A stretch of 58,521 bases of DNA, taken from an uncultured Prochlorococcus sp. GTDB lineage: Bacteria > Cyanobacteriota > Cyanobacteriia > PCC-6307 > Cyanobiaceae. The translations under genes and the position numbers were made by a program. The stretch spans positions 1 to 58,521 of the forward strand of contig CACFCB010000005.1 of assembly GCA_902564695.1 (NCBI GenBank). The letters are read 5' to 3'. Shown in pieces: positions 1 through 6,605 of the stretch. Positions within the stretch are counted from its first letter, which is position 1; every line of letters starts with the position of its first letter. The notes under the pieces were generated by a model that was not told where the DNA came from, did not search any database, and worked only from the letters and a program-made list of their open reading frames with translations.

Positions 1-202
1 CAAAAGAACGAAGAGAGAACGTAATAAGCATTTGACGAGTTGTTCTCCCTTTCTCTTCATGAATTAATCCTATCTTTTTATGAAATCAATGACACTCAAA
101 TATCTATGAATAATCAAACAGATAGAAAAACATTCGCCTCAATGTGCTTTCACTTTTTCGTAAAGAGTGACGTCGGAATTCAAGAATAAATGTATTAAGG
201 AT

Positions 203-490
203 CTAAGACCAAAGCCACCCTTGATTATTTCCACAGTCATTAGCAAAAATAATTTTTCCTAGTTTATCTACATCTAACTCATTGAGAATATCGACAATAG
301 ATACTACAAAATTTAAATTCTGAGAATTTCAACCTCCAGGAATATTAAACGTATTCACTCCAATTACTTCACCTGTTGAATTCACATGTGGACCTGCACT
401 ATTTCGGGGAATTATTGAAGCATCATTATGGATCAAGGTTACATAACTAGAAGCGATGCCTAAGGCAACTCACAGCTTGGGTAACAAATT
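203..490 (-). pseudogene. Remnant of a trypsin-like (HtrA/DegP-type) serine protease
   Basis: Reading the minus strand gives a stretch ending at the stop 205-203 that includes LIHNDASIIPRNSAGPHV followed by NSTGEVIGVNT. This matches the active-site block of S1C proteases (usual form: H.AAINPGNSGGPLVN..GEVIGVNT). The catalytic Ser is kept, but the first Gly of the GNSGG motif is Arg and the next one Ala. There is an in-frame TGA shortly after VNTFNIPGG and another just before VALGIASSYVT. No N-terminal half with the His/Asp residues is visible upstream. I read it as a decayed C-terminal half of a periplasmic protease gene. Confidence 0.7.
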
Positions 491-883
491 ACACTCAAAA
501 ATAAGTCACTAGTTTGCAACACTTCATATCCAGACCAAGGCTTGAAAAACTTGAGCATAAGTCAACTATAGAGACCTAATGCCGAACATCCAGAAACAAA
601 AAACAACAAAAACAAACTCTTGTAGGTATATATACTTATAAGAGTTTGTTTTTGGCTTAAAAAGCCACGCAAGTAAAATCACTTGTACAAAATCCACGCA
701 ATTCAGAAATAAAGGCACTAATCAGAAGATACAATTTATTAAACGTATTTCTTCTTAAAAATCCCTTAAAGAGAAATTGAAAGAATTTTCACAAAATATA
801 AGCTTAAAAATTTTCACCTTAGATCCGAGGCGAAAACAAGCAGTTGCACTTAAAAAGCTCAAGAGGTAGTACATGAGTATCGC
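491..883. other. Gene-free stretch between protease remnant and GC-richer gene
   Basis: No convincing coding frame on either strand. It contains one strong hairpin (611-650), described separately, and a weak TGGCTT/AAGCCA stem at 653-667. The apparent minus-strand frame over 755-1078 runs antisense to the gene at 908 and is treated as a shadow. Confidence 0.5.
611..656 (+). terminator. Hairpin terminator candidate
   Basis: Arms AACAAACTCTT (611-621) and AAGAGTTTGTT (640-650) pair perfectly around an 18-base loop that itself contains the self-complementary GTATATATAC. The right arm runs into a short T tract. No intact gene lies directly upstream, so it may have served a lost gene. Confidence 0.5.
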
Positions 884-907
884 TTGTTCCGAATCGTCAC
901 AAGTCGT

Positions 908-1549
908 ATGTTTAGCAAGTATTCGACTAAACCTATGGATCTGTCTCCAACAGAGGTAGTCGACTTGGCGAATATCACCCTGAACAACGAAGTCACGAAG
1001 GGGTTGGTGCCCGCGCAAGTTGAGTACGTAAAGGAATCCGTGGCAGAGATAAACGAAGAACTGGGCTGCGTTGGCCAATCACTAAGAGCCGTAGCGGCTA
1101 ATCTTTCTGACATCAAGGACAACATCAAGCCTGGGAACTGGAGAGCCTTCCTGAAATCAGGCGCAGTAAATTGCTCTGAGAGGTTCGCTGTCGACCTAGT
1201 AAGCGCTTACACAAACTGGTTAGGAGGAGCAGACGTCGAGGATAATTTACTCGCATCTCTAACCCCGAGGTCTCTAGCTTTAATGGGGAGCAAAGGAGTA
1301 ACGGACAAGGAGAGGCAAAAGGTTTTTGAAGCGGTAGAAAGTGGGGAAAGGATGACCGAAGCCACTGTCAGGACACTTGTAAAGGGAGGAAAGAAGAAAA
1401 AAAAGAACTATTCCGCCAGAACAGAAAGCGAAAGGATAAAGGAACTAAAGGATAAAATAGATTCTTACAAGAAAGTAATCAATAACCTTCAAGACGAAAA
1501 CAGGAAGCTCAGCAAGCTGTTGTCAAACAGGGAAAAGTTCAATCATTAA
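908..1549 (+). CDS. DUF3102-like protein with coiled-coil tail, plasmid/phage type
   Basis: I read an N-terminal region of about 100 residues with the pattern INEELG...IKPGNWRAFLKSGAVNCSERFAVDLV. It resembles DUF3102-type proteins of phages and plasmids, in which a GEW..(W/F)L motif precedes a SERTAQ-like helix. A second part, LTPRSLALMG...ERQKVFEAVESGERMTEATVRTLV, resembles the segment that often follows it. A Lys-rich linker (KGGKKKKK) leads to a heptad-rich tail (IKELKDKIDSYKKVINNLQDENRKL), probably a coiled coil. Function is unknown. GC in sampled lines is about 50 percent, well above the neighbours, which suggests transfer. The frame opens with TTG at 884; ATG at 908 or 935 are alternatives and none has a good ribosome site. 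An out-of-frame ATG at 873 does have a GAGG just upstream, so the 5' end may be altered. Confidence 0.7.
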   Translation: MFSKYSTKPMDLSPTEVVDLANITLNNEVTKGLVPAQVEYVKESVAEINEELGCVGQSLRAVAANLSDIKDNIKPGNWRAFLKSGAVNCSERFAVDLVSAYTNWLGGADVEDNLLASLTPRSLALMGSKGVTDKERQKVFEAVESGERMTEATVRTLVKGGKKKKKNYSARTESERIKELKDKIDSYKKVINNLQDENRKLSKLLSNREKFNH

Positions 1550-1599
1550 AACAAGGTCGTCGATCTTAAAAACTATTTAACAAGCTTTATTATTTAAAA

Positions 1600-1782
1600 A
1601 TGAAAAAAACATTCCTAACTGATTTTCTCGAAGAACAGCCAAAAAAAGAGTTAGGTTTTTATATTTATGATTATGGAGTCACCCAAAGATTACTGGAGAA
1701 ATACAAGCCGACCAACGGGGATTCAGTTTACAAGTATAGCGATAAAAACATTAAAGTCAGAAAACAAGGTAAAACATCATGA
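1600..1782 (+). CDS. Small hypothetical protein, first of a coupled run
   Basis: A 60-residue basic protein (MKKTFLTDFLEEQPKKELGF...) with no family I recognise and no membrane segment. Its stop codon overlaps the next start as ATGA (1779-1782). That arrangement is repeated downstream, which is the main reason for believing it is translated. It follows the DUF3102-like gene by about 50 bases. Confidence 0.5.
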   Translation: MKKTFLTDFLEEQPKKELGFYIYDYGVTQRLLEKYKPTNGDSVYKYSDKNIKVRKQGKTS

Positions 1783-1934
1783 ATAAAAATCCAAACGCTA
1801 AAAAAGGATTTATCCATTTATATAATCCCAAAACAGAAGGGCTAGGGTCTTATGATGTGCATTACATTAATGCACAAAAACATCATCAAAAAATAAAGAA
1901 ACTGCATAAACAAAGTGATAGGAGTGCTGCATGA
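1779..1934 (+). CDS. Very small hypothetical protein (51 aa) in the coupled run
   Basis: ATG at 1779 overlaps the previous stop, and its own TGA (1932-1934) overlaps the next start at 1931, both as ATGA. The product begins MNKNPNAKKGFIHLYNPKT and is rich in Lys and His (QKHHQKIKKLHK). No homology recognised. The double overlap argues for translational coupling. The alternative is a chance open frame. Confidence 0.5.
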   Translation: MNKNPNAKKGFIHLYNPKTEGLGSYDVHYINAQKHHQKIKKLHKQSDRSAA

Positions 1935-2251
1935 TCTCATTTTTAAGAAGCCTTACAGAGTTAATGGCCATAACTCAATCAAGAGATCCACTAAGGAAAA
2001 AAGATCAATGCAAGGAGCTCTGTAGTTCGTCCGAAGACAGCGGGCAAAGGAAAAGATATATAAGATCTGAAAAAGAAAAAGAGATTGAAATTACTACCTT
2101 ATCTAAAATAAGCAAGCACGGCTTAGAAAAAAGCAAAGACTTTGCATCAAAATTATTTGATGAGCTTGATTACAATAATCAAATACAATCAACATATGAT
2201 CTTATTTTGCTAGAACGACAAAGTAGTTACGAAAAGCAAGATGTCGCCTAA
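1931..2251 (+). CDS. Small hypothetical protein in the coupled run
   Basis: A charged 106-residue soluble protein (MISFLRSLTELMAITQSRDP...). A good ribosome site (AGGAG, about 7 bases before ATG) lies inside the preceding frame. The middle is very rich in Lys, Arg and Glu (YIRSEKEKEIEITTLSK). No family recognised. It is followed two bases later by the next gene, so 1600-2583 looks like one transcript. Confidence 0.5.
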   Translation: MISFLRSLTELMAITQSRDPLRKKDQCKELCSSSEDSGQRKRYIRSEKEKEIEITTLSKISKHGLEKSKDFASKLFDELDYNNQIQSTYDLILLERQSSYEKQDVA

Positions 2252-2253
2252 AA

Positions 2254-2583
2254 ATGAAGAGAAATAATATTAAAAAATCATTAGAGTATGTATCTCTTTC
2301 ACTCGTTCTCTCATTTTTCTTTCTTCATAATATTTACTTAGTATGTACTGGGATTATTCTATCCCTTTATGAAATAAATAAATTTTCAATAAATAATTGC
2401 ATTAGTTTTCAAAGAAAAGACGAGATCAATAAAAGAAATAAACTTATTATCCAAGAGGAAAGAAATGGCAATAAAGATCGTCAATCGAATAAAAAAGAAT
2501 CGGCTCTGAGACTAGCCGAGAGAATAGAAGAATTAGGTTTTATACCATCGATGGAAAATATTGATGATACTAATGCTGCTTAG
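2254..2583 (+). CDS. Small membrane-anchored hypothetical protein
   Basis: A 109-residue protein with a hydrophobic segment at residues 11-38 (YVSLSLVLSFFFLHNIYLVC and following) and a charged cytoplasmic-type tail (EERNGNKDRQSNKKESALRL) ending in AERIEELGFIPSMENIDD. It is the last member of the tightly packed run that starts at 1600. Function unknown. The conserved-looking LAERIEELGFIPS tail suggests a real gene. Confidence 0.55.
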   Translation: MKRNNIKKSLEYVSLSLVLSFFFLHNIYLVCTGIILSLYEINKFSINNCISFQRKDEINKRNKLIIQEERNGNKDRQSNKKESALRLAERIEELGFIPSMENIDDTNAA

Positions 2584-2685
2584 CCAAAGTATCAACATTG
2601 ATTAATGTATATTCCTATTATTCCATTCGATATCACTGTACAAATATATATATAAAAGGTACTTTAAGGTATATACATAAAATTA

Positions 2686-2880
2686 ATGAATCGTAAAAAC
2701 CAAAATATAGAGAAAATATTAGTAAAAGGATTATCTCATATTTTAAAACGGACAATTGAAGTTAGCCCAGGTGATCAATTAGCTATTGCTCAAGAGTATA
2801 AAGAATGGATTAATTGCATTTCAGAAAGTGATTTCTCAGAACAAGAAATATTAGTCATAGATAATTATACATTTGGATAA
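2686..2880 (+). CDS. Small hypothetical protein
   Basis: A 64-residue acidic protein (MNRKNQNIEKILVKGLSHIL...), soluble, with no motif I recognise. It stands alone about 100 bases after the coupled run and is followed by the 48-base palindrome at 2952. Start is the first ATG in the frame. It could be a chance frame. Confidence 0.4.
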   Translation: MNRKNQNIEKILVKGLSHILKRTIEVSPGDQLAIAQEYKEWINCISESDFSEQEILVIDNYTFG

Positions 2881-2951
2881 ATTTATTGAAAAAATATTTG
2901 ATAACCTCTATCTAAAGAGTTAACACTAATCATCAATTTACTATAGGCCTC

Positions 2952-2999
2952 TATCACTTACCTTCTGTAGTACAGCTGTACTACAGAAGGTAAGTGATA
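2952..2999. repeat. 48-base perfect palindrome
   Basis: The 24-base halves (TATCACTTACCTTCTGTAGT + ACAG, then the exact complement) meet at 2975/2976 with no loop and no mismatch. It sits between the convergent genes ending at 2880 and 3120, so a two-way transcription terminator is possible, but there is no T tract. The core AGTACAGCTGTACT (2969-2982) also fits the cyanobacterial LexA-box pattern RGTACNNNDGTWCB as I remember it. That match is partly a consequence of being palindromic. Confidence 0.85.
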
Positions 3000-3119
3000 T
3001 TAAATAAAATCTACCCTTCAAAATCACAATTGTGTTGTATGAACTTTACATATAATCTTTCGTTTATTATTCAAATATTTTTTTTGTATTAACTAAATAA
3101 ATATCCAAAAATACGATTT

Positions 3120-3344
3120 TTAATTATTATTTTTTTCAGGAATTTCTTTATACAAACTCGGGGCAATTATTAAAAATAATGCCCACCAAGCAAGAATAAA
3201 AATACCTACTACTACAGTTAGTATTATATTATGAAAGTACGTCCAGACTAAACTTATAATTAAGATCCCAAAAGTAATAATTGACCAAGGCTGACACCAG
3301 CAAGGCTTTATATCCCAAAAACTTTTTCTAGAATTAGCTTCCAT
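3120..3344 (-). CDS. Small conserved cyanobacterial membrane protein (DUF6737-like)
   Basis: A 74-residue protein with an N-terminal FWDIKPCWCQPWSIITFGI block and two hydrophobic helices (about residues 20-37 and 41-62). The WD.KP.WCQPWSI motif is one I associate with a small membrane family widespread in cyanobacteria, likely DUF6737. Its role is unknown. It lies in the thylakoid or plasma membrane by prediction and ends in a charged tail (KEIPEKNNN). Confidence 0.65.
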   Translation of the reverse strand: MEANSRKSFWDIKPCWCQPWSIITFGILIISLVWTYFHNIILTVVVGIFILAWWALFLIIAPSLYKEIPEKNNN

Positions 3345-3383
3345 TAAAAATAGATGAAATAGTTAACTCTAATAAATTTTAAA

Positions 3384-3782
3384 CTATTCAAATGATTTCT
3401 CCTTTTCAAAAGCTTCATTTTTAGTCGCTTCTTGATCTTCTCCTAAACCTTTATCGACTTCTATAACTTCATCTTTAGTCGCTTCTTGATCTTCTCCTAA
3501 ACCTTTATCAACTTCTATAACTTCATCTTTAGTCGCTTCTTGATCTTCATTAATAGGTTTAATTTCTACAATATTCTCAATGGAAGCAGAAGTTTCGCTC
3601 GTTGTAAGAATTTGAGTAACGTCTTTCTCTCCATCTGAATCAGAGCCTTTAAGCAAAAACTTTAAAACATACCGAAGAGAAACAAACAAAGCAATTGGGA
3701 GAACTAATCCTAACAGCAATTTATAGAGAATTACCCCTATGCCAAAAACTGCGATAGCTATAAGAATGTTTTTGTTCCTCAT
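3384..3782 (-). CDS. Membrane-anchored protein with acidic tandem-repeat tail
   Basis: A 132-residue protein with two N-terminal hydrophobic stretches (residues 5-20 and 22-45: ILIAIAVFGIGVILYKLLLG and following). The acidic tail consists of two and a half copies of an 18-residue unit (EDQEATKDEVIEVDKGLG). The repeats are almost identical at DNA level, so they are young. No enzyme motif. Probably a small anchored protein with a disordered tail on one face. It sits 40 bases upstream of the DUF6737-like gene on the same strand. Confidence 0.55.
   Translation of the reverse strand: MRNKNILIAIAVFGIGVILYKLLLGLVLPIALFVSLRYVLKFLLKGSDSDGEKDVTQILTTSETSASIENIVEIKPINEDQEATKDEVIEVDKGLGEDQEATKDEVIEVDKGLGEDQEATKNEAFEKEKSFE
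3421..3549. repeat. 54-bp in-frame tandem repeat, about 2.4 copies
   Basis: Unit 1 is 3421-3474, unit 2 is 3475-3528, and a 20-base partial unit follows from 3529. Units 1 and 2 differ by one base (TATCG versus TATCA). Each unit encodes 18 residues of the acidic tail of the gene at 3384-3782, so copy-number change would keep the frame. Confidence 0.9.
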
Positions 3783-3949
3783 ATGATCTATTTTTAATAT
3801 GCTCTAAATCTAAGCTATTTCTGAGCTATCTACATCACAAGTGCTTAAGGCAATGTCTATTTAAATAATCTAGATTAGAAATATCAGCAAACAATTACAG
3901 GTTAATACAAGAGAAAGAGTTCAGAAAATTCTTCATTTTATCTTATTGA

Positions 3950-4322
3950 GTGAAAGTTCCATCTAGAGAAGAGTGGGAATCTTTATACCATAAACAAGGA
4001 AAATTCAAAGACCCCACCCAAGAAAGAAATGGTATTGAAGTATATAAAGGCCCAAGATGGATTAATAAACAGATGTGATGATATTGATCTAGAGTCAAAT
4101 TCAATCGCAATAAGCAAGAACATTGCATTTATTGAATGGACAATGGGATTAAAAATAAACGGATTCGAATTTCTATATAATGCAACAACAAGATTAATTT
4201 TAGATGAGGACGGCAAGGTAAAAGAACATAGAGATTATTTTGATTTTTGCTCTAGTACTTTTGGAAAAATACCAATCATAGGTAGTTTTATAAGATGTCT
4301 ATACTCAAGATTTGTTGACTGA
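3950..4322 (+). pseudogene. Broken SnoaL/NTF2-like protein
   Basis: Two frames together read as a cyanobacterial NTF2/SnoaL-like protein. From 3950: VPSREEWESLYHKQGKFKDP, then TQERNGIEVYKGPRW, ending at TGA near 4076. From the other frame: CDDIDLESNSIAISKNIAFI, EWTMGLKINGFEFLYNATTR, then LDEDGKVKEHRDYFDF and GSFIRCLYSRFVD. The EHRDYFD block is typical of the family. A net +1 shift is needed near 4070. A stop (3947-3949) lies right before the first codon, so the 5' end is probably also missing. The intact family is about 130-160 residues. Confidence 0.65.
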
Positions 4323-4660
4323 AATCATTAATCTCAAACAAACTCATAAGATTTCTCAATTAATTTCTTACTTTTTCAGAGAAATAATTGATATTTTAAA
4401 TATTAGAAAAAGTTCAAGAAATTATTAATCTCTAAGGTTGGGCTAAGAAATAATAATGAATAAACCGAAATAAAAATTCTAATTACATACGAGCAAAGAA
4501 AATTCACCAATTAGTTAATATGTACCAATATGTTTGATTGTTTTGTTCATTCCATAAATCAAAATCTTATTAGCCATAACAATAGGGGTACTTCTAAATC
4601 TAATGGGAACGTTAGTAGAAATAATCAAAGAAACCTATGACCATAAAGAATGCATAGAAA
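4323..4660. other. Gene-free, AT-rich stretch
   Basis: I see no supported coding frame, RNA gene or strong hairpin here. It lies between two broken genes and is probably decayed coding DNA. Confidence 0.4.
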
Positions 4661-4936
4661 TTGCCAATAGCCTTTGTTTTAAAGGGGGCATGCACTAGAC
4701 ATAATTATCAAAATGATACTCTTTTACTCTATATAAGTTATGCAGATGAGATTATCAAATACATTTCAGAAAAACTTGGATATTCCTTTCTTTCTAATCT
4801 TGCTAGAGATTTTGGATCACAACTAAAAGACAATCAAGATAGATTTTCATAGAAAGAGGTAGTATCAGTTTGTCCAAATAAAGACGACTATAAATATGCT
4901 CTTGTATGGAAGGAAATTCATAGATCTAGTAGCTAA
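4661..4936 (+). pseudogene. Possible gene remnant with internal TAG
   Basis: The frame from 4661 gives YADEIIKYISEKLGYSFLSN and LARDFGSQLKDNQDRFS, a TAG at 4850-4852, and then, still in frame, KEVVSVCPNKDDYKYALVW and KEIHRSSS before TAA at 4934. The continuous protein-like composition on both sides of the TAG suggests one interrupted gene. I do not recognise the family, and it may be chance. Confidence 0.3.
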
Positions 4937-5398
4937 TGAAAAAAGTTTAGAAATTTAATAATGATTACAAGTTTTATACTCAATTAAAAAAAAAATCGTT
5001 TTATATCGCGACCAAGAAAAAATACTATTTAATACTGTAAAGAAAGTCAACTAAGGATCTCATTCAAGGGGGATGGAAAAGGATAGAAACTAAAAAGAAG
5101 AAAAACATTGAACCTGTAATCCCATAAAATTAAATTTGTATTTCCTCCAAAATATCTTAAAACCAATTGTATAATGATTTAGTATTACTTTGTCTATTCA
5201 TTAATATAAAATAACCATAATATTATATAAGGTAAATGGAATTATCACATTTTGATTGAAAAAATATAAAAATTATTAAATCCATTCTAAATCCTTCTAG
5301 AAATAAGCGTTTCATAAATTAAATCTAAAAATTAGCCTCAAAACTCAATGAATAAAAAACACTTGTCAGAATAGGTTATTTAAAATTACATAAAGATA
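4937..5398. other. Gene-free, AT-rich stretch
   Basis: No credible coding frame on either strand and no RNA gene seen. It continues the decayed zone that starts near 3.95 kb. Confidence 0.4.
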
Positions 5399-5599
5399 TT
5401 GAAAAGTGATCTCACTGTAGAAGAAATTATTTCAGTTACGATTAATACTATCTTAATTAAGATGTCAGAAATAAAAAGAGTTGATAGGTCAGTTCTTTAT
5501 CCAGAGTTTAAAGAATTGATCATAAAATCTGAAGAGATTGATCAAAGTCAAGAAGTTTTATGCCTACGATATTTTAAAAATGATCGAGAACCCAAATAG
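5399..5599 (+). CDS. Small hypothetical protein (doubtful)
   Basis: A 66-residue frame opening with TTG (KSDLTVEEIISVTINTILIK...) with an amphipathic, mostly helical composition. There is no good ribosome site, no ATG near the 5' end and no family match that I recognise. It could be the C-terminal piece of a lost gene. Confidence 0.3.
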   Translation: MKSDLTVEEIISVTINTILIKMSEIKRVDRSVLYPEFKELIIKSEEIDQSQEVLCLRYFKNDREPK

Positions 5600-5650
5600 C
5601 CCTATTATCCTCAATTTAAATCTAAATGTATTAGCATAAAGTAAAAAAAA

Positions 5651-5926
5651 ATGTTTACATCATTTTTCACTTTTATTTTCTCAACCCTACTATGGGTTCA
5701 AGTACCTCAGTGGAACGATAATTGGGCGAAATGTGCAGTGGATGTTCCTGATAGTGCTTGCCATTGGTATATTGCTTCGCCAGATAACACATTCGGGAAA
5801 GGATTTGACTGGGCAACTGCGCCTTGGTTTGACGCGAATGGACTAAACGATGTTGCTAAAATTTCATCGAAAACAGTATTAGAAAAATTACAAAATAAGG
5901 GTATTAAAAATAAATTAATTTCATAA
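5651..5926 (+). CDS. Small secreted or anchored hypothetical protein
   Basis: A 91-residue protein. Residues 1-16 (MFTSFFTFIFSTLLWV) form a short hydrophobic signal or anchor. The next part is rich in Trp and carries two Cys (VPQWNDNWAKCAVDVPDSAC, then HWYIASPDNTFGKGFDWATA), which could form a disulfide outside the cytoplasm. The tail is basic (KGIKNKLIS). No known family. The ordered, aromatic-rich middle suggests a real gene. The A-rich leader before the ATG holds no clear Shine-Dalgarno site. Confidence 0.55.
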   Translation: MFTSFFTFIFSTLLWVQVPQWNDNWAKCAVDVPDSACHWYIASPDNTFGKGFDWATAPWFDANGLNDVAKISSKTVLEKLQNKGIKNKLIS

Positions 5927-5953
5927 TTATGAGTGCAAAATTTAAATAAAAAA

Positions 5954-6409
5954 TTAATTTGATATTTCTCCTAGAACCCTTAATGCTTCATTTACGTGAG
6001 CTGGACCATTTAAAAGATCATTGAATATATGTTTAATTATTCCCTTTGAATCACAAATATAAGTAACTCGTCCATCAAGCAAACCAAGCACTTTAGGAAC
6101 TCCAAAAGCCCTTCTTAAAGAATTATCAGTGTCGCATAATAAAGGAAAAGGCAGCTTATTTTTGTCTGCAAAAGATCTATGACTTGCTTCATCATCGCCG
6201 CTAACTCCCCATACCTCTGCTCCAAATAACTTAAATAAATCATATTTATCTCTAAATCCACAGTTCTCTGCAGTACAACCTGGAGTATCATCTTTTGGAT
6301 AAAAAAATAAAACTAGTGGCTTACCCTTTGCTTGCTTACTGGTCCTAGAAACTCCTAGCTGGTCTGAAAGTGAAAAATCAGGTATTTGATCTCCTAGTTT
6401 TAAAGTCAT
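5954..6409 (-). CDS. bcp: Thioredoxin-dependent peroxiredoxin Q (Bcp)
   Basis: Reduces hydrogen peroxide and organic hydroperoxides using thioredoxin. The 151-residue product has the PrxQ signature PKDDTPGCTAENCGFRD at about residues 38-54, with peroxidatic Cys and resolving Cys five residues apart (CTAENC). The N-terminus MTLKLGDQIPDFSL is the usual PrxQ start, so I place the start at 6409. An in-frame ATG at 6430 would add seven residues. A single-gene transcript by position, tail to tail with the gene ending at 5926. Confidence 0.92.
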   Translation of the reverse strand: MTLKLGDQIPDFSLSDQLGVSRTSKQAKGKPLVLFFYPKDDTPGCTAENCGFRDKYDLFKLFGAEVWGVSGDDEASHRSFADKNKLPFPLLCDTDNSLRRAFGVPKVLGLLDGRVTYICDSKGIIKHIFNDLLNGPAHVNEALRVLGEISN

Positions 6410-6605
6410 TTTTATTAAAAATCCATACATTTTTATTATATTAAAATTTTCCCCTTATTGCAGGAAAAAATTATAAAAGAATATTCACAGATAAAGTTAA
6501 TTAAATTAATTAACTATCACTATAAAAATAAGATTGTATATTTATTAAGCTTAAATTATAAGAATTACAAATTTAAGTATAATATTACTAACTAAAGAAA
6601 AATCA

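Noticed and set aside
755-1128. Two minus-strand open frames opposite the gene at 908
   Set aside because: They lie antisense to the DUF3102-like gene, show no protein-like pattern and no good start; treated as shadows.
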